DNA from: Pseudomonas sp. PB120
Lineage (GTDB): Bacteria > Pseudomonadota > Gammaproteobacteria > Pseudomonadales > Pseudomonadaceae
Assembly: GCF_009761815.1 (NCBI RefSeq)
Contig: NZ_RWIN01000020.1
Location: forward strand, 1 to 64,000
Direction of reading: 5' to 3'
DNA length: 64,000 bases
This document shows positions 53,626 through 61,770 of this stretch, in pieces. How positions within the stretch are numbered: position 1 is the stretch's first letter; every line of letters begins with the position of its first letter. Below the pieces are notes generated by a model. It was not told the origin of the DNA, did no database searches, and was given only the letters and a program-made list of their open reading frames with translations. The translations under genes were made by a program, and so were the position numbers.

Positions 53626-54331
53626 GGTGTTTCTCCTTTGCGTTGTGCCAGCCGAGGTAGATAAAAAGGCCGAGCAGGGCGATCGCCATGGCGAACCACT
53701 GCACGGCATAAGCGATGTGTTTTTCCGGTCCCATGGCCACCACCGGCCAGTCGGCCTGGTAGGACGCGGGGCCGGCTTCTTCACGTAATTCGTAGGCAAA
53801 CCCTTCGCGATCCAGCGCCGTCCACAGCTTGGCCGGCTCAACCGCTGTCACTAACTCAGGCCAGGTCGTGGCGGCAGGATCGGCGTGCAATTGAAAGGTC
53901 GCGCCGGGGGACACGTAGACCCAGGCATCGAGACTCAAAGGCTGGGTCGGTGTGGTGAATTGCGGCGAGGTGCGCCGGTCTGGCCATGGCAGCCAGCCGC
54001 GATTGACCAGCAGCCAGAGCCCGGTCGCCTGATCCTGGAACGGTTGCAGCAGCTCGACGCCAACCTTGCCGTCGCGCTGGCGGTTGTCCAGCAACAGGCT
54101 ATGGGCGGCATCGAACTGGCCGTGCAGGCGAACGCGGCGGAAGGCAGGGTCTTGGGTGTGTTGCAACTCAGTGCTGGCCATCGGTTCAGCGGCGCGGCGC
54201 TCGGCATAGCTGTGCAGCAAGGCACTTTTCTCGGCACCCCGGCTCAGTTGCCAGAACCCTAGCGACACCAGCAGCGGCAGCAAGAGTGCAACCACCAGTG
54301 TCGGCACGATGCCCGGCCGGAAGCCCTTCAT
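53591..54331 (-). CDS. SURF1-family cytochrome oxidase assembly protein
   Basis: A 246-residue protein with N- and C-terminal helices (about residues 7-25 and 210-228) and a periplasmic beta domain. Family marks are RRAAEPMAST, VNRGWLPWPDRR-type loop and the C-terminal YAVQWFAMAIALLGLFIYL. SURF1 helps insert heme A into CoxA. It lies between the Sco-like gene and coxC, separated from coxC by the small plus-strand gene. Confidence 0.93.
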   Translation of the reverse strand: MKGFRPGIVPTLVVALLLPLLVSLGFWQLSRGAEKSALLHSYAERRAAEPMASTELQHTQDPAFRRVRLHGQFDAAHSLLLDNRQRDGKVGVELLQPFQDQATGLWLLVNRGWLPWPDRRTSPQFTTPTQPLSLDAWVYVSPGATFQLHADPAATTWPELVTAVEPAKLWTALDREGFAYELREEAGPASYQADWPVVAMGPEKHIAYAVQWFAMAIALLGLFIYLGWHNAKEKHHGSGHESTQHV

Positions 54332-54401
54332 GGCATCGCCAGAAAGTCGGTCATCGCGATAGCTATACTCAAGTGCATCGCCTTACCCCCGGAGTTTCAC
54401 C

Positions 54402-54605
54402 ATGCTCAAAGCAGCCATCGTCCTGATGCTGATTGCCACGGTTGTCAGCCTGTTCAGCGGCCTGTTTTTTCTGGTCAAGGACGACAGCAGCTCGCACCGC
54501 CTCGTCATTGCCTTGAGTGTTCGTGTGGCCCTGGCCGCCATCACCGTCGGCTTGATCGCCTGGGGTTTTTTCAGCGGCCAGTTAGTCTCTACTGCGCCTT
54601 GGTAA
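54402..54605 (+). CDS. DUF2909 twin-transmembrane protein
   Basis: A 67-residue protein with two helices (about residues 4-25 and 38-60) and a KDDSSSHR loop. The family accompanies cox operons in gammaproteobacteria; function unknown. It is the only plus-strand gene inside the operon and lies between coxC and SURF1. Its stop is followed directly by a REP hairpin. Confidence 0.88.
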   Translation: MLKAAIVLMLIATVVSLFSGLFFLVKDDSSSHRLVIALSVRVALAAITVGLIAWGFFSGQLVSTAPW

Positions 54606-54631
54606 CTGTAGGAGCGAGCTTGCTCCTACAG
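54606..54631. repeat. Compact REP hairpin containing the coxC stop codon
   Basis: CTGTAGGAGC-GAGCTT-GCTCCTACAG is a perfect 10-bp stem. The TAG stop of coxC (minus, 54626-54628) lies within its right arm. It looks like a BIME reduced to its outer arms. Confidence 0.85.
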
Positions 54632-55513
54632 TACGTAGACGAAAACGAACAACCCGATCCACACCACGTCCACGAAGTGCCAATACCAACTCGCCGCCTC
54701 GAAACCGAACTGGTGGTCGGCGTCGAAGTGCCCGCGCATGATCCGCATCAGCATCACAAACAAAATGATGGTGCCGATGGTCACGTGGGCACCGTGGAAA
54801 CCGGTGAGCATGAAGAACGTCGCGCCGTAGATGCCCGAACCCAGGGTCAGGCCCAGTTCGTGATAGGCGTGCATGTACTCTTCGGCCTGGAAGCCGAGAA
54901 ACCCGCAGCCCAGCAATACCGTGATGGCCAGCCAGATTTTCAGCGCGCCGCGATGGCCTTTTTTCAAGGCGTGGTGGGCGATGGTCACGGTGACGCTCGA
55001 GCTCACCAGCAACACGGTGTTGAGCAGCGGCAGGCCCCAGGGGCTGATGACTTCTTTAGGGGGCGGGAACAGTTTCGGGTCCGGCGTGTGCAGCAATGGC
55101 CAGGCAAACTGGAAGTTCGGCCAGAGCATGTGCGCGATGCCTTTCGGGCCTTCGCCACCGAGTGCCGGCCCCGAGATATGCCGCACATAAAACAGCGCGC
55201 CGAAGAAGGCGATGAAGAACATCACTTCTGAGAATATGAACCAGCTCATGCCCCAGCGAAACGAGCGATCCATCTGCGCGCTGTACAACCCGGCGCGGCC
55301 TTCCTTGACCACCGTACCGAACCAGCCGAACAGCATGTACGCCAGCAACAGGCCGCCGACGAAAAAGATCAGCGGGCCGTGGGATTCAGGTCGCGCGGCC
55401 TTCAGGTCGTTGAACCAGGTGGCCAGGCCGAACACAGTGGTGAGCATGCCGAGCGTGGCGATGATCGGCCATTTGCTCTGGGCCGGAACGTAATAATGTT
55501 CATGAGTTGCCAT
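54626..55513 (-). CDS. coxC: Cytochrome c oxidase subunit III
   Basis: A 295-residue subunit with about seven helices. Signature segments are WFIFSEVMFFIAFFGALFY, LPLLNTVLLVSSSVTVTIAHHAL and FMLTGFHGAHVTIGTIIL, the last carrying the conserved Gly-Phe-His-Gly. The stop lies within a REP hairpin. AAGGAG and an A-rich motif precede the ATG. Confidence 0.96.
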   Translation of the reverse strand: MATHEHYYVPAQSKWPIIATLGMLTTVFGLATWFNDLKAARPESHGPLIFFVGGLLLAYMLFGWFGTVVKEGRAGLYSAQMDRSFRWGMSWFIFSEVMFFIAFFGALFYVRHISGPALGGEGPKGIAHMLWPNFQFAWPLLHTPDPKLFPPPKEVISPWGLPLLNTVLLVSSSVTVTIAHHALKKGHRGALKIWLAITVLLGCGFLGFQAEEYMHAYHELGLTLGSGIYGATFFMLTGFHGAHVTIGTIILFVMLMRIMRGHFDADHQFGFEAASWYWHFVDVVWIGLFVFVYVL

Positions 55514-55521
55514 TTATTGTT
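55514..55521 (-). promoter_or_regulatory. Hfq/Crc-type AANAANAA motif at the coxC start
   Basis: On the minus strand AACAATAA fills the space between AAGGAG and the coxC ATG. It is the second such motif in the operon (see 51974-51981). Hfq/Crc binding is inferred from motif and place only. Confidence 0.4.
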
Positions 55522-55538
55522 CTCCTTATCGGGCACGC

Positions 55539-56090
55539 TCAGCCGCCAGTGTTTACAGCAACCGGTGGATGTCGGGCGGTGATATCGAACAGCGTGTAGG
55601 ACAGCGTCAGGTGCTTCACATCCTTGGGCATGTCACGGTCAACGATGAAACGTACCGGCATCTCGATCCGTTGACCGGGCTGCAGCACTTGCTGGGTAAA
55701 GCAGAAACATTCGGTCTTGTGGAAATACGCCGCGGCCGTGCTCGGTGCGATGCTCGGCACGGCCTGCGCACTCATCGGGCGATCGGTCGGGTTGTGCGCG
55801 ATGAAAATCATCTCGTTGACCGCCCCCGGGTTGGCCGTGAGTTCTTCGCTCTTGGGGTAGAAATCCCAAGGCATGTCGGCAGTGTTCGTTGACAGGAATT
55901 GCACGCGAACTTGTCGCGACGTGTCGACGGTTTGCTCGCCTTCGTACTGCCCGGCGGTTTTGCCATTGATGCCAAAGGCCTTGCACATCACGTCGTAGAT
56001 CGGCACCAGGGCAAACCCGAACACAAACATCGCCACCACCACTATTAACAGGCGCGTGACCAGCTTCTTCATCGAAATCGAGTCAGCCAT
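55539..56090 (-). CDS. Cytochrome c oxidase assembly protein CtaG/Cox11
   Basis: A 183-residue copper chaperone for the CuB site. One N-terminal helix (about 10-32), then a beta-sandwich with copper ligands Cys128-x-Cys130 (ECFCFTQQ) and the conserved Cys36. VPIYDVMCKAFGINGKT is characteristic. The ATG at 56090 is chosen; the frame extension to 56141 runs into the BIME. A BIME separates it from coxA. Confidence 0.95.
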   Translation of the reverse strand: MADSISMKKLVTRLLIVVVAMFVFGFALVPIYDVMCKAFGINGKTAGQYEGEQTVDTSRQVRVQFLSTNTADMPWDFYPKSEELTANPGAVNEMIFIAHNPTDRPMSAQAVPSIAPSTAAAYFHKTECFCFTQQVLQPGQRIEMPVRFIVDRDMPKDVKHLTLSYTLFDITARHPPVAVNTGG

Positions 56091-56100
56091 GGCTACGAAT

Positions 56101-56206
56101 CCCTGTAGGAGCGAGCACGCTCGCGAAAAACCTGAGACCACCGCGGGGTGCCAGGCTTCCAGCGTTATCGTTGACGACCATCGCGAGCGAGCTCGCTCCT
56201 ACAGGG
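56101..56206. repeat. BIME inside the cox operon
   Basis: Arms GTAGGAGCGAGCACGCTCGC and GCGAGCGAGCTCGCTCCTAC with spacer containing CGTTATCGTTGACGACCAT. It lies between coxA and ctaG on the minus strand, where the hairpin may tune relative transcript levels of the two. Confidence 0.92.
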
Positions 56207-56216
56207 GGCCGGGTAT

Positions 56217-57803
56217 TCATTTCACTTCCGGAGGCGTCGTGAACGTGTGATACGGCGCCGGCGACGGGATGCTCCACTCCAGGCCTTCGGCCCCATCCCA
56301 CGGTTTGGCCGGTGCTGGCGGGCCGCCGCGGATGGTTTTGATCACGATGAACAGGAAGAAGATCTGCGTGGCGCCGAACATGAACGCGCCGATCGACGAC
56401 ACCATGTTGAAGTCGGCGAATTGCAGGTTGTAGTCCGGAATCCGCCGCGGCATGCCCGCCAGCCCTACGAAGTGCATCGGGAAGAACGCCATGTTCATGC
56501 CGATGAACGAGAGCCAGAAGTGCAGCTTGCCGAGGGTTTCGTCATACATGTGGCCGGTCCATTTCGGCATCCAGTAGTAGGCAGAGGCGAAGATCCCGAA
56601 GATCGCCCCCGGTACCAATACATAGTGGAAATGCGCGACCACAAAGTAAGTGTCCTGGTACTGGAAGTCCGCCGGGGCGATAGCCAGCATCAGCCCCGAG
56701 AAGCCGCCGATGGAGAACAGGATCACGAACGCCACGGCAAACAACATCGGCGTCTCGAAGGTCAGCGAGCCTTGCCACATGGTGCTCGCCCAGTTGAACA
56801 CTTTCACCCCGGTGGGCACCGCGATCAGCAGCGTGGCGTACATGAAGAACAACTCGCCCACCAGCGGAATGCCGACCACGAACATGTGGTGCGCCCAGAC
56901 GATGAACGACAGGAACGCGATGCTCGCCGTGGCGTAAACCATCGAGGTGTAGCCGAACAGCGGTTTGCGCGAGAAGGTCGGGATGATCGAGCTGACGGCA
57001 CCGAAGGCCGGCAGGATCATGATGTACACCTCAGGGTGACCGAAGAACCAGAACACATGCTGGAACAACACCGGGTCACCGCCACCGGCGGCACTGAAAA
57101 AGCTGGTGCCGAAGTGGATGTCCATCAGCATCATCGTCACGCATCCGGCCAGTACCGGCATCACGGCAATCAGCAGGAACGCGGTGATCAGCCAGGTCCA
57201 GACGAACAGCGGCATTTTCATCAACGTCATGCCGGGGGCGCGCAGGTTGAGGATGGTGGCGATCACGTTGATCGCACCCATGATCGAGCTGATCCCCATC
57301 AAGTGGATGGCGAAGATGAAGAAGGTCACGCTTTCCGGCGCATAAGTCGTCGACAGCGGGGCGTAGAACGTCCAGCCGAAGTTCGGTCCGCCGCCCGGGG
57401 TAAACAGGGTCGACACCAGCAGGATGAACGCCGCTGGCAGCAGCCAGAAGCTGAAGTTGTTCATCCGTGGCAGGGCCATGTCCGGCGCGCCGATCATCAA
57501 CGGGATCATCCAGTTGGCGAGGCCGACGAAGGCCGGCATCACCGCACCGAACACCATCACCAGACCGTGCATGGTGGTCATCTGGTTGAAGAACGCCGGC
57601 TCGACGATTTGCAGCCCTGGCTGGAACAGTTCGGCGCGAATCACCATCGCGAACGAACCGCCGAGCAGGAACATCGTAAACGCGAACCACAGGTACAGCG
57701 TGCCGATGTCCTTGTGGTTAGTGGTCAGCACCCAACGCATCAGGCCTTTGGCGGGACCGTGGGCGTGGTCGGCATGACCATGGTCATCGATGACGGCGCT
57801 CAT
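56217..57803 (-). CDS. coxA: Cytochrome c oxidase subunit I (aa3-type)
   Basis: A 528-residue catalytic subunit with 12 helices. Heme a/a3 and CuB ligands are visible: MTTMHGLVMVFG, FWFFGHPEVYIMILP (cross-linked His-Tyr), WAHHMF and VVAHFHYVL with its double His. The HPEVY Glu residue and N- and D-channel residues are typical of A-family proton pumps. It lies 82 bp after coxB; ctaG follows after the BIME. Confidence 0.98.
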   Translation of the reverse strand: MSAVIDDHGHADHAHGPAKGLMRWVLTTNHKDIGTLYLWFAFTMFLLGGSFAMVIRAELFQPGLQIVEPAFFNQMTTMHGLVMVFGAVMPAFVGLANWMIPLMIGAPDMALPRMNNFSFWLLPAAFILLVSTLFTPGGGPNFGWTFYAPLSTTYAPESVTFFIFAIHLMGISSIMGAINVIATILNLRAPGMTLMKMPLFVWTWLITAFLLIAVMPVLAGCVTMMLMDIHFGTSFFSAAGGGDPVLFQHVFWFFGHPEVYIMILPAFGAVSSIIPTFSRKPLFGYTSMVYATASIAFLSFIVWAHHMFVVGIPLVGELFFMYATLLIAVPTGVKVFNWASTMWQGSLTFETPMLFAVAFVILFSIGGFSGLMLAIAPADFQYQDTYFVVAHFHYVLVPGAIFGIFASAYYWMPKWTGHMYDETLGKLHFWLSFIGMNMAFFPMHFVGLAGMPRRIPDYNLQFADFNMVSSIGAFMFGATQIFFLFIVIKTIRGGPPAPAKPWDGAEGLEWSIPSPAPYHTFTTPPEVK

Positions 57804-57885
57804 GGCGTGTCTCCTGCAAACAGATGGGCTGGGCAGGCCGGGGCGCGCAGCCCCGACCGGTTCCTTACGTGCGCAATAGACCGGG

Positions 57886-59013
57886 TCATTTGCTTTCCGC
57901 CTGTTTCAGCTCCAGCACTTCTTTAGGAGTGACCATGTCGCCTTTGTTGTTGCCCCAGGCGTTACGTTCGTAGGTCACGACCGCCGCAATATCGACTTCC
58001 GAGAGCTGCTTGCCGAACGCCGCCATGGCGGTGCCGGGCTTGCCGAAGTACACGCGATGCAGGTGGTCTGCTTTCGGCCCGGTCGCAATCGGCGAGCCTT
58101 TGAGCGCCGGGAACATCGGCGGCAGGCCCTGGCCTTCAGCCTGGTGACAGGCCACGCAAGTGGTGTGATAGACCTTGTCGCCGCGCTCTTTGAGCTCGTC
58201 GAGGGTCCATTCCTTGCTGGTCAATTCCTTGAGTTGCGCGGCTTCAGCCTTGCGCTCGCCAAGCCATTTTTCGTAATCGGCCTTTTCCTTGACCTCGACC
58301 ACGATCGGCATGAAGCCGTGATCCTTGCCGCACAACTCGGCGCACTGGCCACGGTAGATGCCGGGCTTGTCGATGCGGGTCCAGGCTTCGTTGACGAATC
58401 CCGGGATCGCATCGCGCTTGACCGCGAACGCCGGCACCCACCAGGAGTGGATCACGTCGGCGGACGTCACGAGGAAGCGCACCTTGGCGCCAATCGGCAG
58501 CACCAGAGGCTTGTCGACCTCGAGCAAATAGTGTTCGCCCTTGGCTTCCTTGTTATGGATCTGTTCGGCGGGCGTGGCCAGGTTGCTGAAGAACTCGACG
58601 TCCTGGCCCAGGTATTTGTAATGCCACTTCCACTGATAGCCGGTGACCTGGATATCGATATCCGGCTCACTGGCGTCGTACATCTTGATCAGGGTTGCCG
58701 TCGCGGGAACCGCCATGGCCACCAGGATCAGGAAGGGCACGATGGTCCAGAGAATTTCGACGGTGGTGCTTTCATGAAATTTTGCGGCCACCTGCCCGGT
58801 CGAGCGACGGTGGAGAATCATCGACCAGAACATGGCGCCGAAGACGATGATGCCGATCACTACACAGATCCAGAAAATGGTCATGTGCAGGTCAAATACT
58901 GCGTGACTGATTTCAGTCGCTCCCGGCGCCATATTCACAGTCCAGGCCGCTTGTGCCTGACTGAAAATCGACCACAACAGGAGGCCCATCCAGACGTGTG
59001 GATGTCGCATCAT
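57886..59013 (-). CDS. coxB: Cytochrome c oxidase subunit II with fused cytochrome c domain (caa3-like)
   Basis: A 375-residue subunit. Signal/anchor residues 1-22 and two helices (about 40-63, 88-110). The CuA site is complete: His189, Cys224-x-x-x-Cys228, His232 and Met235 (CAELCGKDHGFM). A C-terminal cytochrome c domain (about residues 270-375) has heme site Cys286-Val-Ala-Cys289-His290 (CVACH), so the oxidase can take electrons directly from its own domain. It starts the operon, 134 bp after an RpoS-like -10. Confidence 0.97.
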   Translation of the reverse strand: MMRHPHVWMGLLLWSIFSQAQAAWTVNMAPGATEISHAVFDLHMTIFWICVVIGIIVFGAMFWSMILHRRSTGQVAAKFHESTTVEILWTIVPFLILVAMAVPATATLIKMYDASEPDIDIQVTGYQWKWHYKYLGQDVEFFSNLATPAEQIHNKEAKGEHYLLEVDKPLVLPIGAKVRFLVTSADVIHSWWVPAFAVKRDAIPGFVNEAWTRIDKPGIYRGQCAELCGKDHGFMPIVVEVKEKADYEKWLGERKAEAAQLKELTSKEWTLDELKERGDKVYHTTCVACHQAEGQGLPPMFPALKGSPIATGPKADHLHRVYFGKPGTAMAAFGKQLSEVDIAAVVTYERNAWGNNKGDMVTPKEVLELKQAESK

Positions 59014-59154
59014 TGCGGGTTCCCCTTATCGTTCTTGTTATCCCGCCGGCTTTCACCTGCGGCAAGGGAGCGGCTTTTTCAGACTACGAACTTGAATCGC
59101 CGGGCCTTGCTGCGTGTGCAGTCGGGCGTCATCAGCTAACTCCATTCCAACCCG

Positions 59155-59161
59155 AGTATAG
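59155..59161 (-). promoter_or_regulatory. RpoS-type -10 upstream of coxB
   Basis: On the minus strand CTATACT, preceded by T, matches the RpoS extended -10 (KCTATACT) exactly. It would start transcription about 134 bp before the coxB ATG. P. aeruginosa aa3 oxidase is RpoS-dependent. The remaining 59014-59384 gap shows only an inverted repeat (CTTAGC/GCTAAG, 59315-59341). Confidence 0.6.
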
Positions 59162-59384
59162 ACAGCGACTGCGACCTCGCAATGTGACGGCGTAAATGAT
59201 CTGAAACAGGTGGGACTTGCGTTCAAGGTCACGAATGGAGAAGGATGCAGACGAGTGGTGGCAAATGGATATAACCCTGCGCTCTCAAGGATGAAATAAT
59301 TATGACAAATGCGTCTTAGCCTTTTTCGTAAGCCAGCTAAGTTATGTCTTCCCTATTTCATTGCCTTTGTTTCCTGGAGTTTTC

Positions 59385-60026
59385 ATGAACACCGCCGCAT
59401 TGCGCGAGCAGATCCAAAAAGCCCAACAACATGAAGCCGAGACCGGCCTGCTGACGCGTCAGCTGGAAAGCAAACTGCCTCATCTCCACCCGTCGATCCA
59501 ATTGCCGGAAGCGGATGCCAACGGCGTGCTGACGCGTTTTGTCGCCGCCTACATCGACGAAGTTCCAGATCTGCTGGATGCAGCCAATGAAGTGGCCAGG
59601 GAAGCGGGTATCGAATCCCAGATCAAACCGGTACTGAAAATAGCCGAACAGTACTTCCTCCAGCCGCCATCGATCATGGCGGGGCACGTCGGGCTCGACG
59701 GCCTGCTGGACGAAGCCTACCTGGCGCACAGGTTTGTCGAAGAGGTCAACGACCTGTACATCAAGCATTTTGGCCAGCCACTGATCCCATTGGACATGAC
59801 TGTTGCCAACCTGATTGCCCACCAGTTGATCGGTGAGGCGTTTGCCAACCAGTTGGATGAAGTGGTGCACCACGCGGTGGACAGCATGCTCGACGACGAC
59901 AGCTTTGCGCTGGAGTCGGTGGAAGCCTACCGCGACAAGCTCAGCAGCCCGGACACCGGCACTGCGTGGAAGCGCTGGCCGTGCATGTCGCGCCGACTGG
60001 GGGTAGGCCTGGAGCTGGAGGCCTGA
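59385..60026 (+). CDS. Conserved hypothetical helical protein
   Basis: A 213-residue, mostly helical cytosolic protein with no known domain that I can name securely; DUF6586 is possible. The sequence begins MNTAALREQIQKAQQHEAET and includes VLKIAEQYFLQPPSIMAGHVG and HQLIGEAFANQLDEVVHHAV. CTGGAG precedes the ATG at 59385. It matches PA0104 in position, divergent from coxB. The C-terminus (CMSRRLGVGLELEA) is less conserved in character. Function unknown. Confidence 0.82.
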   Translation: MNTAALREQIQKAQQHEAETGLLTRQLESKLPHLHPSIQLPEADANGVLTRFVAAYIDEVPDLLDAANEVAREAGIESQIKPVLKIAEQYFLQPPSIMAGHVGLDGLLDEAYLAHRFVEEVNDLYIKHFGQPLIPLDMTVANLIAHQLIGEAFANQLDEVVHHAVDSMLDDDSFALESVEAYRDKLSSPDTGTAWKRWPCMSRRLGVGLELEA

Positions 60027-60042
60027 TTAACCTCGGTCTTCC

Positions 60043-60145
60043 ACTGTAGGAGCGAGCCTGCTCGCGATGGTCGATAACGATTACGCGGGCATCCTGACAC
60101 CCCGCGGTGCTCTGTTGCCCATCGCGAGCAAGCTCGCTCCTACAG
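60043..60145. repeat. BIME of the GCGAGC class
   Basis: Arms GTAGGAGCGAGCCTGCTCGC and GCGAGCAAGCTCGCTCCTAC; the spacer has a CGATAACGATTACGCGGG segment resembling that of 2961-3059. It lies between the convergent hypothetical gene and the SulP gene. Confidence 0.9.
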
Positions 60146-60153
60146 GTGGTTTT

Positions 60154-61680
60154 TCAGCCAGCCGCTCCGATACCGGTGTTTGTCCGCACCCGCCCTTCAA
60201 GCCTGCGCTTCAACCCCCGCGACTCGATCAACAATTTTGACCCCTTCGCCGCATTCGCCCGGCCCCACTCCTCAAGCAACTCCAGGCACGAATGATCGAT
60301 GTAGCTCAGGTTATTGAGCGGCACATGCACGGTCGCGCCCGGGGGAATAGTGCCCAGCACTTGAGTCAGCGCCGGGACTTTCAGGAATGTCGCCGCGCCC
60401 ATCAACCGCAACTCCATTTCCCCGTCAGCCGGCAGGTCGATCAGGCTGATCTTGAGCCGCGAAGCTTTCCACGCCAGTTTGGCCAGGGTCAGGCCAAAAC
60501 CGATCAGCACCCCGGTCAGCAAATCCGTGAAGATGATTGCCAGCGCCGTCGCCGCGTAGGTGAACATCGGCATCCGGCCATAACGACCCAGACCGCGAAA
60601 TGCCTTGAGGTCGACCAGTTTGAAACCGGTGTAGACCAAAACCCCCGCCAGGCTCGCTACAGGAATGCTTTGCAGCACGCTCGATAACAGCAGCACGAAC
60701 CCCAGCAGCCATAACCCATGGAAAATCGTCGAGTAGCGGGTGGTCGCACCGGCCTGGACGTTCGCTGAACTGCGAACGATCACCCCGGTCATCGGCAGCG
60801 CACCCAGCAAGCCGCAGAGCATGTTGCCCACGCCTTGGGCCGATAACTCCCGGTCGAAGTCGGAGCGCTGGCCACTGTGCATGCGGTCCACCGCAGCGGC
60901 TGACAGCAGGGTTTCGGCGCTGGCGATGAAGGCCACGGCGAAGGCGGCGATCAACAGCGTCGGGTCGGCGAGGTTGAGCAGGTCGGCGGGCTTCAGCCAG
61001 TCGATGGCTTCTGCGAGGTTGGCCGGTACTTCTACGCGCTTGACCTGCAAGGCGAGCATCAGGCTGGCGACCGTCGCCAACCCGACGCCCAGCAACGCGC
61101 CGGGAATAAATCGCAGGGAATGCGGGCGCAATTTTTCCCACAGGTGCATCACGGCAATCGTTGCCAGCCCGAGCAAACCGGCTTGCCAGCCGAAGGAGGG
61201 CAACGCTTGAGCAACCGCCGCCGGGAAAGCGGCGAGGTTATCCAGCCCCGAGGGTTTGGGCACGGCATCGAGCATTACATGCACCTGTGACAGCACGATC
61301 AATACGCCAATTCCGGCGAGCATTCCGTACACCACGGCCGGTGCCGTCACCCGAAACCAGCAGCCGAGCTTCAAGCGCCCGGCCACTAGCTGTAGAAAGC
61401 CCGCCAGCAACAGAATGGGACCGAGCATGGCGATGCCGTGCTGGCGCACCAGTTCAAATACCAGCACCGCCAGTCCCGCCGCCGGGCCACTGACTTGCAG
61501 CGGCGACCCCGCGAGCCAGCCAACGACCAAGCCACCAATGATCCCGGTGATCAGCCCTTTGGCAGGGGGCAGTCCCGAAGCGATGGCGATACCCATGCAC
61601 AACGGCAGGGCGACCAGAAATACAACCACGGAGGCCAGCAGCTCCCGTGGCAGAACAGCTTTGAGTTGAGCTGCACGCAT
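60154..61680 (-). CDS. SulP-family inorganic anion transporter, probably bicarbonate
   Basis: A 508-residue membrane protein. Segments VVVFLVALPLCMGIAIASGLPPAKGLITG and GVIVRSSANVQAGATTRYSTIFHG are SulP signatures, and a short STAS domain is at the C-terminus (LMGAATFLKVPALTQVLG, YIDHSCLELLEEWG). GGGAG precedes the ATG at 61680. Adjacent to beta-carbonic anhydrase, which suggests bicarbonate or CO2-related transport (BicA-like pair), with both genes on one strand. Sulfate cannot be excluded. Confidence 0.92.
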   Translation of the reverse strand: MRAAQLKAVLPRELLASVVVFLVALPLCMGIAIASGLPPAKGLITGIIGGLVVGWLAGSPLQVSGPAAGLAVLVFELVRQHGIAMLGPILLLAGFLQLVAGRLKLGCWFRVTAPAVVYGMLAGIGVLIVLSQVHVMLDAVPKPSGLDNLAAFPAAVAQALPSFGWQAGLLGLATIAVMHLWEKLRPHSLRFIPGALLGVGLATVASLMLALQVKRVEVPANLAEAIDWLKPADLLNLADPTLLIAAFAVAFIASAETLLSAAAVDRMHSGQRSDFDRELSAQGVGNMLCGLLGALPMTGVIVRSSANVQAGATTRYSTIFHGLWLLGFVLLLSSVLQSIPVASLAGVLVYTGFKLVDLKAFRGLGRYGRMPMFTYAATALAIIFTDLLTGVLIGFGLTLAKLAWKASRLKISLIDLPADGEMELRLMGAATFLKVPALTQVLGTIPPGATVHVPLNNLSYIDHSCLELLEEWGRANAAKGSKLLIESRGLKRRLEGRVRTNTGIGAAG

Positions 61681-61720
61681 GGTGATTCTCCCGACATTTT
61701 CTTCAGGCATGGCAAGGCCG

Positions 61721-61739
61721 GACCGCTGAAACAGCGGTC
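61721..61739. other. Perfect hairpin in the carbonic anhydrase-SulP gap
   Basis: GACCGCTG-AAA-CAGCGGTC is an exact 8-bp stem with a 3-base loop in the 90-bp intercistronic gap. No U-run follows. It could be a partial attenuator or stability element. Confidence 0.5.
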
Positions 61740-61770
61740 GGCGTCAAACCACAAAAATTCTTAGGAGGAT

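Noticed and set aside
56247..57926. A 559-codon plus-strand frame antisense to coxA
   Set aside because: Very His/Arg/Gln-rich translation typical of a coding-strand shadow; coxA is certain.
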